Below, piece by piece: positions 45,233 to 56,562 of a DNA stretch of 64,000 nucleotides; position 1 is the first letter of the stretch, and every line of letters begins with the position of its first letter. The stretch lies in assembly GCA_037367405.1 (NCBI GenBank), contig JAZKJV010006930.1, positions 494,459-558,458 on the forward strand. The letters run 5' to 3'. Origin of the DNA: Ottelia alismoides (Eukaryota; Streptophyta; Magnoliopsida; Alismatales; Hydrocharitaceae). The position numbers were made by a program, and so were the translations under genes. The notes below the pieces were generated by a model, which saw only the letters and a program-made list of their open reading frames with translations, did no database searches and was not told the origin of the DNA.

Positions 45233-45504
45233 GGGATCCTACTCCATGGAGTAGGTAACTTACCTACTTGATTTTCTTTTTTTTTCAATTTCTTTATTTT
45301 TTGAAAAATACTTCCATTGATTTTTATAACTATATCCCTCTAATATGTCATTCAAATTACGTCAGAAACAGAGACTCCTACGACGAAATTTGAACGACAT
45401 ATTAGAGGGATATAGTTATGAAAATCCATGGAAGAATTTTTCAATTTTTTTTAAAAAGAAAATGGAGTAGGTAAGTTACCTACTCCATAGAGTAGGATCC
45501 CCCC
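45233..45504. mobile_element. F-family foldback element F1 (short form)
   Basis: About 270 bp, nearly a perfect palindrome: GGGATCCTACTCCATGGAGT at the left and its complement GGGATCCTACTCTATGGAGT at the right, with arms of about 120 bp including ATATCCCTCTAATATGTC. Only about 28 bp (CGTCAGAAACAGAGACTCCT and ACGACGA) is unpaired. The terminal 60 bp differ from F3-F6 but the inner arm is shared. (TA)n on the left, (TC)n(TA)(CA)n on the right. Non-coding. Confidence 0.8.
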
Positions 45505-45544
45505 TCTCTCTCTCTCTCTATACACACACACACACACACACACA
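45505..45544. repeat. (TC)n(TA)(CA)n microsatellite
   Basis: TCTCTCTC, TATA and CACACACA blocks between F1 and F2. Confidence 0.9.
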
Positions 45545-45868
45545 CTTTTTTCACAATTTTTTTATTTTTTTGAAATCTAAAACCGTGTAAATTCATTATT
45601 AAATCCCTATATTATGTCATTCAAATTTCATGCGAAACAGAGACTCCTACGACCTCCATCCAAAAGGGGTCGATTTAAAAAATCCTGTTACCTAAAAAAA
45701 TGACTGTCTGGATGGAGGCCGTAGGAGTCTCTGTTTCACACGAAATTTTTATGACATAATATAGGGATATAGTGATGAATGTTCACGGAAAAAATTTCAA
45801 AAAAAGTAAAAAATTGAAGAAAATAGGGCCGGGGGAGCTAAGTTAGCTCCCCCTAGGGGGCAACCCCA

Positions 45869-45873
<5 letters not shown>
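45545..45873. mobile_element. F-family foldback element F2, left end missing
   Basis: Core inverted repeat with CAGAGACTCCTACG and its complement, and arms with ATCCCTATATTATGTCAT. The right terminus GGGGCAACCCCATTTTCC is present, but the left arm stops at TTTTTTCACAATTT, lacking the matching terminal block. Followed by (TC)n(TA)n at 45874-45925. Confidence 0.7.
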
Positions 45874-45925
<52 letters not shown>

Positions 45926-46291
45926 GGAAAAAATGGGGCTGCCCCCAACATGGCTGCCCCCGCCCCATTTTTCGTCAATTTTTTTTATTTTTTTGAAAAA
46001 TAACACCGTGTATATTCATCCCTATATCCCTCCTATATGCCGTTCGAATTTCGTCAGAAACAAAGACTCGTACGGCCTCCATCGAGATGATGTCGATTTA
46101 AAAAATTCTGTTACCGTTAAAAAATGATTGTCTGGATGGAGGCCGTAGGAGTCTCTGTTTCTGACAAAATTCGAATGGTATATAGGAGGGATATAGGGAT
46201 GAATATACATAGTGTTATTTTTCAAATAAAAAATTACCAAAATAAGGTGGGGGCAGCCATGTGGGCTGCCCCTAGGGGGCAGCCACATATG

Positions 46292-46295
<4 letters not shown>
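45926..46295. mobile_element. F-family foldback element F3
   Basis: 370 bp. Left end GGAAAAAATGGGGCTGCCCC, right end complement GGGTCATATGTGGCTGCCCC; paired arms include ATATCCCTCCTATATGCCGT and GCAGCCATG blocks. Core: CAGAAACAAAGACTCGTACG against GTAGGAGTCTCTGTTTCTGA. (TA)n on both sides. Non-coding; likely to give a long RNA hairpin if transcribed. Confidence 0.8.
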
Positions 46296-46327
<32 letters not shown>

Positions 46328-46329
<2 letters not shown>

Positions 46330-46648
46330 TGACTTTTCAAATGAGGTGAGAGTTTTTTTGAAATTTTAAAGGTCATTGTGAATTTAGTAAAAACTTCGTA
46401 ACAGTTTTGTAAAAGTATAAACTGCATAATGTAAACAAATGAATTTTGTAAAATATAGCATCTAAATTTAAATTAACATTTCCATCTAATATAATAATAT
46501 TTATAATTTTATTTCAGTATACATGTTGTGTTAATATTTATTGTTATATGTATGAAACAAGAAATTGTAAAATATATTGGAAAGATGCCTAAATTGAGGG
46601 TGGCTCACCATATATATGGTGAGACCTCGTCTCATTTGAAGTTTCTCC
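46328..46648. mobile_element. X-family element X3 (short)
   Basis: 321 bp. Left GGTGACTTTTCAAATGAGGT, right complement GGAGAAACTTCAAATGAGAC. Inside the right end is the perfect palindrome CTCACCATATATATGGTGAG. The interior is AT-rich with TTGTAAAA-type words. (TA)n on both sides. Confidence 0.65.
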
Positions 46649-46658
46649 TATATATATA

Positions 46659-48407
46659 GGAAAAATTTGAATTGAGGTGACACCTTTCCACATTTACGGT
46701 GCGACAAGTTTTTTGGATCGTTTGATTATAATCTACGGCCATTAACAAAACCACTCATTAATCACAATACCACTATTGCAACATCATCTATTTTTGAAAT
46801 AATAATGTTGAATTTCAATTTTGACACACCATTCTCGTTGATAATTAAATATCAATATTAATTACTAAATTTAGTAATTCTAAAAGGTTTTCGGCAGAGG
46901 AATGGACGATGACGACAATGGAGGTGTGTGATAATGGTATTGGTGGTGCGTGACGACAAAGAAGATGATGCATGGAGCGATAGGAGATGGTTGCGCATGG
47001 ACGCTCCATATTCGTAATCATTTTTTTTTCATTTTCTTTTATTCATCCATTAAAAAAGTTTCCAGGTTTGTTTGATTTGATCTATGTTTCGACATTTCAT
47101 TTTGATTCCATCTCATTCCAGTCTTCGATTATCGTCGATCAGAGATCATTGTTTCTCATCTATTTCGTATTTCAATCCATATCTACAATCTTCATTATCT
47201 TTTTTATTTTTCAATCCATGTCTCCAGTTCTCATTGTTTAATTTCAAGTTCAGTGCTTTTGATTGCACGATCCATATATATGCATCAGGTTTTAAGTTAA
47301 GTGGTGTTGTTTACATCGTTTACAAAGCATTACACCTAATTACAATACATATGATCGTTTTACATATTTCTATCTCATTTTCACAATGTCATAATGTATT
47401 TTACACTCAAACGACTGCTGCACTACCTGTACAAACACATTACAGTTGTTTTATATTGCCTACAATCATTTCACGCTTCCATATTCTATTTACAATATCT
47501 TATTCTATTTTTACATTATGTAGGTCACTTCGATAACTTTCAACGAGAGGAAGAAGTATAAAGATTGAGACAACCAGATCTTACGGATGCCATCAATTTG
47601 GAATTGAATGCAGAAAAATAGGAGACGAATGTAAAAAGAATGAGGGAAACGTAAAAACACGAATTACAATTGTAACATATGTTAATGAAATGATAGATTT
47701 TTTTTATTGTAAGTCTTCATTTTGTTAGAATTTTCGACATGGCATTGGATGGACATAAACTTCGTGCATGGAATGTAAAATAAGCCCGATGAATGTGAAA
47801 TATGGACTATTTATTTAATATGGATTCATTTATACACCGTGTGTTTAATATCATCTAAAACTAATATACATATGACATGTAACATACTTAACATCTTCGC
47901 AATTATCCCTAATAAATTAGGAAATATAGTTGTAATAAAAATCCCATCATTTTAGGAATATTTTCACGTGTACATCAATTAGTTAACACATGATCAAAGC
48001 ACTCTATATTTTAGGAAACACATATACACAAAAAATTCAAATTTTTATCGGATTTGGGTTATTTTTGTGAACATCAATTGTTATGCTTTTGTAATTTATA
48101 ACACGAAATTGTAAAATATCTCAATAAATTGTAAATTTTTAATAATCATTTCAAAACACGAACCTTTTTTCATTCGGATATTTCTGAAAATTTCTGTACA
48201 TCATGCGCCATATATCTAAATATAGATTGATTAATGACACATATTTCAATAAATAAGCATTAATGTAATCGACCTACATATTAGGAATATTAGTTGACAC
48301 GGAAACCACCTATTGGTTTCAATCTCACTCGTACGTTGGTCATCCAACAACCTAAGATGGTACCTTTCCATAATCAAGGAACGGTGCCACCTCAATTCAA
48401 GTGCACC
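46659..48407. mobile_element. X-like non-autonomous element X4
   Basis: 1.75 kb with about 30-bp terminal inverted repeats: left GGAAAAATTTGAATTGAGGT, right complement GGTGCACTTGAATTGAGGTG. No transposase frame. The middle (47040-47560) contains TTTCATTTTGATTCC-type text and many TTTACA words, and a short GATGACG-rich segment (46900-46990). X5 (62244-64000) is the same subfamily, sharing ends and the order of these blocks. Bounded by short TA runs. Confidence 0.7.
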
Positions 48408-48432
48408 ATATATATATATATATATATATATA

Positions 48433-48796
48433 GGGTCATATGTGGCTGCCCCCGCCTTATTTGGGCAAATTTTTTTATTTTTTTTTGAAAAATAATACCA
48501 TGTACATTCATCCCTATATCCCTCCTATATACCATTCGAATTTCGTCAGAAACAGAGACTCTTACGGCCTCCATCCGGACAGTAATTTTTTAACGGTAAC
48601 CGGATTTTTTTAAATTGATACCATCGAGATGGAGGCCGCAGGAGTCTCTGTTTCTGACGAAATTCGAATGACATATAGGAGGGATATATGGATGAATATA
48701 CATGGTTTTATTTTCAAAAAAAAAATAAAAAAACGCCGAAAAATGGGGCGGGGGCAGCCATGTTGGCTGCCCCCAAGGGGCAGCCCCATTTTTTCC
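48433..48796. mobile_element. F-family foldback element F4
   Basis: 364 bp between (TA)n tracts (48408-48432 and 48797-48814). Left GGGTCATATGTGGCTGCCCC, right complement GGAAAAAATGGGGCTGCCCC, i.e. the opposite orientation to F3. Arms pair almost throughout, with the CAGAAACAGAGACTCTTACG core. Confidence 0.8.
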
Positions 48797-48814
48797 ATAT
48801 ATATATATATATAT

Positions 48815-49176
48815 GGGTCATATGTGGCTGCCCCCTAGGGGCAGCCAACATGGCTGCCCCCGCCTTATTTGGGCAAATTTTTTTATTTTTTTTGAAAAAT
48901 AACACCATTTACATTCATCCCTATATCCCTCCTATATACCATTCGAATTTCGTCAGAAACAGAGACTCCTACGGCCTCCATCCGGACAGTAATTTTTTAA
49001 CGGTAACGAGATTTTTTTCCAGATGGAGGCCGTAGGAGTCTCTGTTTCTGACGAAATTCAAATGGCATGTAGGAGGGATAATGGTTTTATTTTTCAAAAA
49101 AAAAATAAAAAAACGCCGAAAAATGGGGCGGGGGCAGCCATGTTGGCTGCCCCCAGGGGGCAGCCCCATTTTTTCC
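48815..49176. mobile_element. F-family foldback element F5
   Basis: 362 bp, very similar to F4 and in the same orientation, with a fuller left terminal block (GCCCCTAGGGGCAGCCAACA). (TA)n on both sides. F4 and F5 could be one insertion duplicated together with its TA tract, or two insertions. Confidence 0.8.
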
Positions 49177-49195
49177 TATATATATATATATATAT

Positions 49196-49580
49196 GAGGT
49201 AAATGGGGCTGCCCCTAGGGAGTAGCCAACTTGGCTACTCCCACCCCTATTTTTCCCTCATTTTTACATTTTTTTGGAAAATAAAAATTTGTATATTCAT
49301 CATTATATCCCTCTTACATTCTATTAAAATTTCATCAGAAACAGAGACTCCTACGGCCTCCATCCAAACATGGTCGATTTAAAAAAATCCTGCGACCGTT
49401 AAAAAAATGACGTCTGGATGGTGGGCTTAGGAGACTCTGTTTCTGACGAAATTTTAATAGAATGTGAGAGGGATATAATGATGAATATACAAATTTTTAT
49501 TTTCCAAAAAATAAAAAAATGAGGAAAAAATAAGGGTGGGAGTAGCCAAATTGGCTACTCAGGGCAGCCCCATTTTACCC
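49196..49580. mobile_element. F-family foldback element F6 (divergent)
   Basis: 385 bp. Left GAGGTAAATGGGGCTGCCCC, right complement GGGTAAAATGGGGCTGCCCT; inner TAGCCAACTTGGCTACTCCC repeats replace the GCAGCC blocks of F3-F5. Core as in the others. Bounded by (TA)n; its right TA tract (49581-49591) also bounds the MULE. Confidence 0.78.
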
Positions 49581-49591
49581 TATATATATGT

Positions 49592-49914
49592 GGGATTAAG
49601 GACTCTGCCTTGGGTGGTGCAGGGAGCACTCAGCACGCCTTGCCAACCGTACGATCGCATACCCGATCGACGGTGCGTATCCCCAATTTCCCACCCACCC
49701 CGCATCCCCGCAGCCCCACCCGACCCTCTCTCCCGCACACCTGCAGCCCCTCGCCGCCCGCAGCCCGCAGCCCTTCTCTCCCACCCGCATCCCCTCACCG
49801 CTGCCTCTCCCGATCACACGCATCCCCTCGCCCCACCCGACCCCCTCTCTCACACCCGCATCCTCCCAAACCCCATCGCTGCCTCCCGTGGCAGGTGCTC
49901 CCCCCACCCGCACA
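49592..49914 (+). repeat. Left terminal inverted repeat of the MULE-like element
   Basis: GC-rich, with CCCGCA/CCCCACCCGACCC repeats. It matches the complement of 61852-62203. Its inner edge (CCCACCCGCAC) passes within 40 bp into HAK/KUP coding sequence. Confidence 0.85.
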
Positions 49915-49951
49915 AGATATGAACATAAATATGCATTTGAAATGGTCATAT

Positions 49952-50888
49952 CATATGCATTCCCAATTTGGCTCTGGTTTTTAAACCCAGCAGTGACTGC
50001 AATGCAGAGTAACATAAGAATCCAATTTATGTCCGGTATATATATCTGACCAACGAACTTCTTCGATGTGTGAATCACCTTCACCCTCGGAAAGCAACCA
50101 AGCGCCAACGCCTGTTTGATTATGGAATAAGTTGCACTTATGGTGGCTTGACTAACTACAATAGCCGCCCCAATAGCAATGACAAATGATGGCCAGTATA
50201 TCGCATCTGCATTAAATACGAGTCAACCGGTGTCTACAAAGAACAATATGCATCAAAAAAAATTACCATATATATACCTGGTATTGAATGGTAGAAAACA
50301 CCAGCCACATGGCCTTTGTTCTTCATAAGGTATGCTGCTTGTCCAGTGTATGCCAAAAGAAGGGATGGGAGTACAACAAGAGTAAAAGCAATCTGCATCC
50401 AAGAAGAGACATCATAAACATGATATGCACTTGACTAACAAAGACTGGAGCTTAGAGAGAGGATTTTCGACCTGAATAGCCAAAACAGGGAAATGAGATA
50501 AGTCCGCAAATAATGCTTCCGTCCCTGCAAAGATTAAGGTTTATTATTTATTGCTTTCGGTCTCCTTTGCATGTAAATGACGAAATAAGATCGACAAACT
50601 ATTGCTATCTGAGTATAATGACGGAGTAACCTGTGATGCTAAGCATAATGCCCCCAAGTGATGTCCAATTAGCCCGTCTCCGTCGTAAATATTGGATGGT
50701 GCAAACAGGTGAGAATGCTCTGAGGACCGAACTGTCATATTTCCACATGTTTACAGCCCCGATTGTTCCAATTAAGATAAACCAAATAAGAACAATAGGA
50801 GCAAACAACCATCCAACTCGATCTGTTCCATAATGCTGCATGCTGAACAAACCAATCAATATGATTACTGCAACAATTACGACTACAT
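49952..50888 (-). pseudogene. Captured HAK/KUP potassium-transporter gene fragment, four exons
   Basis: Minus-strand exons: 50888-50631, 50524-50472, 50392-50278 and 50206 to about 49952, with GT donors and AG acceptors intact at the three internal introns and reading phase kept across all joins. Translation includes [41 protein letters not shown] then [86 protein letters not shown] and [15 protein letters not shown]. These are signature stretches of plant HAK/KUP/KT K+ transporters, covering roughly the middle quarter of a usual 750-800-residue protein, with about five membrane segments. The fragment ends at GNAYG, where an exon boundary is plausible but GT reads AT. The copia at 50936 lies just upstream. 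No stop in the exons, so capture may be recent. Confidence 0.9.
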
Positions 50889-50935
50889 CTGCAATTAAAA
50901 GAAATCTTATTAGATCAACAGATTTGAGTTATATG

Positions 50936-51970
50936 TGTTGTAAATAAGATTACCAGTTCATACATTAAACAGTATAAAATCGGATCCAAATGAATTAACA
51001 GAGAAACGATACAGATTAAAATCATATTAATCATATGTTTCCCAATCATTATCTGATTATTCAATGTAAACAGGAACCGATTAAAAGAACAGAAACACAA
51101 AGACGGGCATTATCCAGAAAGGGTAAAGCAATAAACGTATTGCGGCAAGCAATATAAAACAGAGATTAGTTTAGAAGTCACCGAAGCGTCCATGAAAATG
51201 GACTGTCCTTAGAGAAGATATCGCCCCCACAATACCGGTGCGTAGGGTACTGGCGATCCGCTCCCAGGATACGACGGTTCACGATCGTCGTCGGCGCACA
51301 CCAACGGGATCGTCCTCGATTGTACCTCAGAGAACTGCAGCCGAGAGAGGAGAAGCGAAAGACGTTCGTCCGCGAGAGGAAGAACAAGAGAGACGGCGTG
51401 AGAGAGAGGTTTTTCTTGCGAGTGAAGAAAAACCGAGTCAAGTGAGGGATATAAATAGAGGGGCTCGCGTCCTAAAAACGCGACCTTTGTTTTCCAAAAT
51501 TGCGTCCCGAAAACGCATCCTTTCGGATCCCAAAAAACGCGCCCATAATGGCGAGTTGAATTCCCATTTAAGTCGACTTACCGAATTAATCGTACACGAT
51601 TAATTTAATCGACTTACCAAATGAAACCCACAGCAAAAGTATCGAGATCCGAATTGAATCTCCCGAGCCCGAGCCCGAGCCGGAGACGGAGCGGAGCGGA
51701 GCGCGCGCGCGCGCGCGTGTGTGGTCCTCCATTCCTCCTCTCTACTATTGCTACAAGAGCTTGGGTTGTGAACTCATACATAAGTCCACCAAAAAGTTTA
51801 GTTCTCCCCGGTGTGGGACTAAACTTCCACCCAAACTCCCATATTTCAAATTTGGGAATTCCCAACTTTCCCTACAAACCATTTGGTTTCCCAATTGAAA
51901 CCAAATTGAATACCAATTGTAATTACATAGACTTTCCAATTAAAGTCTAAATACAACTTTGAATACAACA
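50936..51970 (-). repeat. 3' LTR of copia-A
   Basis: 1035 bp, preceded on the sense strand by the PPT GTGGGGGAT (51979-51971). It has the full promoter region, including blocks deleted from the 5' LTR, and an alternating (CG)n stretch near 51700-51720. Confidence 0.95.
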
Positions 51971-51979
51971 ATCCCCCAC
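51971..51979 (-). other. Polypurine tract of copia-A
   Basis: Sense strand GTGGGGGAT directly before the 3' LTR start TGTTGTATTC. The same tract precedes the copia-B 3' LTR at 60809-60817. Confidence 0.85.
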
Positions 51980-52504
51980 GAATTCACCAATTTGAAAAGG
52001 AGATTCAAAAGGATTTAAAAGACTTCTTTCGGTTGCCCACACTTTGCTTTCAGTAAAGGTACCTTCCGGTTTGAACCTCTACCTAAGTTTACTACTTTCA
52101 CTTTAACAGGAACGAAGTGAACTACGTCTTTAACTTCAGACCTTGGTGTTAAAGTATACGGTAGAAACAACAAAGCGTTGTTCTTGGTACAATCTTCAGG
52201 GTTGGTGCTCTTAAAGGCCATGCACCCTTATCCTGTTTCATGAGTGTGTTCAGGAAAGACCCTCTTCCTTTAACTGCGGCCCACAGTAACACTCACATAG
52301 GTGGCGTTCTCCAAGGATGCACTGCTAACATCCTGCCCTAAGGCTTGAACCCATTCAGAGCCTACGCTCTTCCTAAACTTGCAGCTTAAATGGCACTCAG
52401 GCTTTCAGGGATAAGACACTCATGCTTACGCATTAAACTTAGAGTGCCAACCAGTTCTCCAAACAGCTTGTTATTACCACATTGAACCTACTTTGTGGGA
52501 TCTC

Positions 52505-55500
52505 CACTCAGATAGGTTGGGTTGCTACTGTAGAGGAACTCCCAATGGGTCTCAGTCCCATCCCAAGCCTAGACTTTAGGACTAAAGATCTATCAAGTCC
52601 CTTAGTCAATGGATCTGCCGTGTTGTCTTTGGATCCAACAAAATCCACAGCCAACACTCCCGGAGACACCAAATCCCTTAATGTCTTAAGTCTGATTTGT
52701 ATGTGTCTCCTTGTTTTCTGATTGAACTTTGAACTCTTGATCTTGGCAATTGTGGTCATATTATTAAAATGTACCGAGATCGCAGGAACAGGCTGACCTA
52801 CCATGGGAATTTCAGACAGAAGTTCCCTTAGCCATTCAGCCTCAATTCCAGTGGTGTCCAAGGCACACAACTCGGCCTCAAAAGTGGATCGAGCTAGAAT
52901 GGTCTGCTTCACAGACCTCCAGGAGACTTCACCGTCTCCATGGTAAATACATACCCTGTAACACCATTACTCCCAGACTCCTCTATTTTCCCTATCCAGC
53001 TTGCATCACTGTATCCTTCTAGTACAGATGGATGTCTACCATAATGCAAACTAAGAGAAATAGTTCCCTTCAAGTACTTCAGTACTCGATCCAGAGCCTT
53101 CCAGTGAGTACGGTCAGGACAGCTAGTGTATCTACTCAGCTTTGCAACCGAGAATGAAATATCAGGTCTCGTGCAATTTGCAAGATACATTAGACTTCCT
53201 ATCACTTGTGAATATCTTAGCTGGGCTACAGGTACTCCACTTTTATTTTTAAATAACGTTTTGGATGAATCGTCCCTGCTTACAGCTTTGCAATCTTAAT
53301 ATACAAATTTCTCAAGTACCTTCTCAACATAGTGAGATTGAGAAATTACAATCTCATCAACTGACCTTGTCAGTTTGAGACCCAAGATTACATCAGCAAC
53401 ACCCATGTCCTTCATCTCAAACTTCCTACTCAAGAAAGCCTTAGTCTCATTAATAATCCTCATATGTGATCCAAACAACAATATGTCATCAACATATAGG
53501 CACAAGACAATACACTCATCACCTTTCACCTTAGAATAAACACACTTGTCGGATTCATGAACCTTAAAGCCATATGACAAAATAGTCTTGTCAAATTTTT
53601 CATGCCACTGTTTTGGTGCTTGTTTCAATCCGTAAAGGGATTTCACAAGCTTGCAAACCTTTCCCTCATTCCCAGGAGTCACAAGCCCATCAGGTTGATC
53701 CATATAGATCTCTTCCTCAAGATCGCCATGCAAGAAGTCGGTCTTTACATCCATCTGGTGGATAGAGAGATCATATACAGATGCCAATGCTATAAGTATC
53801 CGGATTGTGGTCATCCTAGTCACAGGGGAATAGGTATCAAAATAATCGATACCTTCCTTTTGCCTAAAGCCCTTGGCAACTAATCTGGCTTTGTACTTTT
53901 CAATTGATCCGTCAGGTCTAAGCTTTCTCTTAAACACCCACTTGCACCCAATGGTAGAGCACCCTTTGGGTAAATCAACCAACTCCCAAGTTCCATTAGC
54001 CATAATGGAATCCATCTCGGATTTGATGGCTTCCTTATATTGTTTTGCTTCGGATGAAGACATGGCTTCCTTGTAACTTGGTGGATCACCCTCGATCTGG
54101 TAGACAACAAAGTCGCTACCCAGATCCTTGGCTATCCGAGGTCTTTTACTCCTCCTTGGCTCAATCTCTTCAGAGAGATCATTGGGTTCAGGTTGAGTCT
54201 CAACCCCCACATTCGATATTCTTTCCACTTGATCTGGAATAGATCCTGACGTGGAGGATCCCTCAATGGTCAGATTCTGAGGAATCCCAGTCTTCAATGG
54301 GAAGACATCCTCAAAGAAGGTAGCATCACGGAGTTCAACAATAGTGTTGACATCTATGCCTGGTATCTCGGACCGAATTACCAAGAACCTATATGCATAG
54401 CTATTTTCTAGATAACCTAAGAAGACCGCATCAACAGTTTTAGGACCAAGTTTCTTTCTCTTGTGTTCTGGGACTAAAACCTTAGCGAGACAGCCCCACA
54501 CTTTGAGATATCTTAAACTCGGTTTCCTATTTTTCCAAAGTTCAAAGGGACACTTTTTCATATGTCTTGGAGGCACCCTATTCAGAATATGGCAGGCCGT
54601 ATTCAAGGCTTCTCCCCACATATAGGTTGGAAGTCCATAACTCTGTAGGAGAGCATTGATCATGTCAGTTAAGGTTCTATTTTTCCGTTCTGCTATCCCA
54701 TTTGATTGCGGTGAATATGGGGCCGTAACTTCATGAACTATGCCAAAAGATTTGCATTGTTTATCAAATAAGTTAGAGGTATATTCACCTCCTCTATCTG
54801 ACCTAAGGCGTTTAAGCACTTTTCCTGTTTGTGTCTCAGCCTCATTCTTAAAGATAAGAAATTTCTCTAAGCCTTCATCCTTGGTTTTCATTAGATATAC
54901 ATAGCAGTATCTACTGCCATCATCTATAAAGGTGATAAAGTATTTCTTATTGTCTCGGGTCAACACACCATTAAACTCACAGATATCCGTGTGCACTAGA
55001 TCCAAGATCTCACTATCTCTAGAGACAGACTGAAAAGACTTCCTAGGTGTCTTTGCTTGCACACATATCTCACATTTTTGAGTTTTATCAATTGTGTGTT
55101 TAGGGATTAACTCTAAATTCATCATTCTTTTAATTTTTAAGTTTACATGTCCCAATCTACCATGCCACAGATCACAAGATTCTAGATTATTCACAACATG
55201 AGAAACAGAACTAGAACATTCAGTACTCAAAACATTCATTTCATTAATGTTTACTGAATCACATCTAATTCTAAATAACAAATCAAAATCAGCCAAATAG
55301 CCTTTTCCATAAAAAATGCCATGTCTTAGAATGACTACTTTATTACATTTAAAGTTTAACTCAAAACCATTTCTAACTAAGATAGAGCCAGATAACACAT
55401 TCTTCTTGATGTCAGGAACATGCAGCACCCTGTACAACGTCCAGACACGTCCAGAGGAGAACCTCAAGTTGACTTGTCCTGACCCTAGCACCCTGGCCGC

Positions 55501-56529
55501 AGAATCGTTCCCCATCTTCACAGTCCCACCGCTGCAGGTCTGATAAGAAGAAAACAATGTTCTGTCAGAACATATGTTCACATTGGCTCCCGTATCCACG
55601 AGCCACTCATTTGGATCATGGATATGATATAGTTCAGGTTTTACAGAGACATACCCCTCGCTAGCCCCGAGTCCCATAGTGATCATGTTCACTTGTGGAC
55701 TCCCGTCTGTAGCCTTAGGTTGAGCCTTCAAGGACGGACAGTCCTTCTTCCAATGGCCAACCTGATTACAGTGCCAACAGGGTTTATTCTTTGCCTTTTT
55801 CTGGATCTTGTCCTTTGGTTTCATTTTATTGTTATTGGGACCCTTTCCCTTTTTATCTTTGCCCTTCGAGGTCATGAAATTGACCTTAGCCTGAATATCA
55901 ACAGGAAGCATAGGTTTTTGTTTCCTGTGTTCCTCCTCTATGGCAATTGCCACCATCAAGTCATCCATAGAAATTTTCTCCTTTCTGTGTTTCAGGGTCA
56001 TACCGAAGTCTTCCCATGACTTGGGAAATTTCTCTATGATGCACATGACCTGAAACTTCTCTGGAAGTTTCATTTCGGCATCCTCTAGACCATGGAGCAA
56101 GAGTAAAAACTCGTGTGCCTGTTCAGAAACAGACTTCCCCTCGGCCATGGAAAACTTCAAGAATTTGGCTACGGAGTATTTCTCAATACCGAGATCTTCG
56201 GTGTTATACTTCTGATACAAATCTTCCCATAGCCCCTTCGCAGTCTGCGTGGATGAACAGTATACGTCAAACAACGTGTTGGATAGAGCCAACAAGATGC
56301 AACCATGACATATACGATCGCGTTCCTTCCACGCAGATTGCGCCTTATGGCTATCGGGTGAGGGGTTTTCCGCCTCCACCGTAGGACAGTCGGTTTCAAG
56401 CATCGAGATTAACCCTATGGTGGTTAACCAGATCCTCATGCATTGTTGCCAACGCTTAAAATTCTGTCCACCGAATTTTTCAGGCATACCCGTCATATCT
56501 ACCCTCGATTTAAACATTGTTTTCGACAT
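52505..56529 (-). pseudogene. copia-A gag-pol polyprotein, nearly intact but broken in RT/RNase H
   Basis: ATG chosen at 56529 (MSKTMFKSRVDMTG), 33 bases after the 5' LTR; the open frame upstream to 56820 is LTR. Gag has KFGGQNFKRWQQCM, a UBN2-like region and a CCHC knuckle CWHCNQVGHWKKDC (about residue 247). Protease WLVDTGANVNICSD follows (about 306). Integrase has LWHGRLGHV, KCEICVQAK, LVHTDICEFNG (about 510) and YSPQSNGIAERKNR. RT has CKWVFKRKLRPDG, YKARLVAKGFRQKEGIDY, QMDVKTDFLHGDL and YVDDILLFGS (about 1010). RNase H ends with SKDNTADPLTKGLDRS. The first frame ends with TAA at 53293-53295 (EKFVY*; copia-B has Gln). The frame reopens and a frameshift near 52912 changes it again, reaching TVATQPI and stop near 52505. 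The RT motif QMDVKT-D-F has Asp where copia-B has Ala. Confidence 0.93.
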
Positions 56530-56562
56530 TTTAAAACCGGTTCCAGATATCTTCTCTAAGAT

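Noticed and set aside
44834..45288. Several ORFs of 70-127 codons in the CA/CG tract
   Set aside because: They translate a simple repeat (His-Thr, Ala-Arg, Cys-Val runs) on both strands.
49596..50108. Intact 170-codon ORF as a small transporter gene
   Set aside because: Its N-terminal half is one HAK/KUP exon and the rest runs into the MULE inverted repeat; it is a chimera, not a gene.
51238..51603. 121-codon ORF beside the HAK/KUP fragment
   Set aside because: It is inside the copia-A 3' LTR and is broken in the 5' LTR copy.
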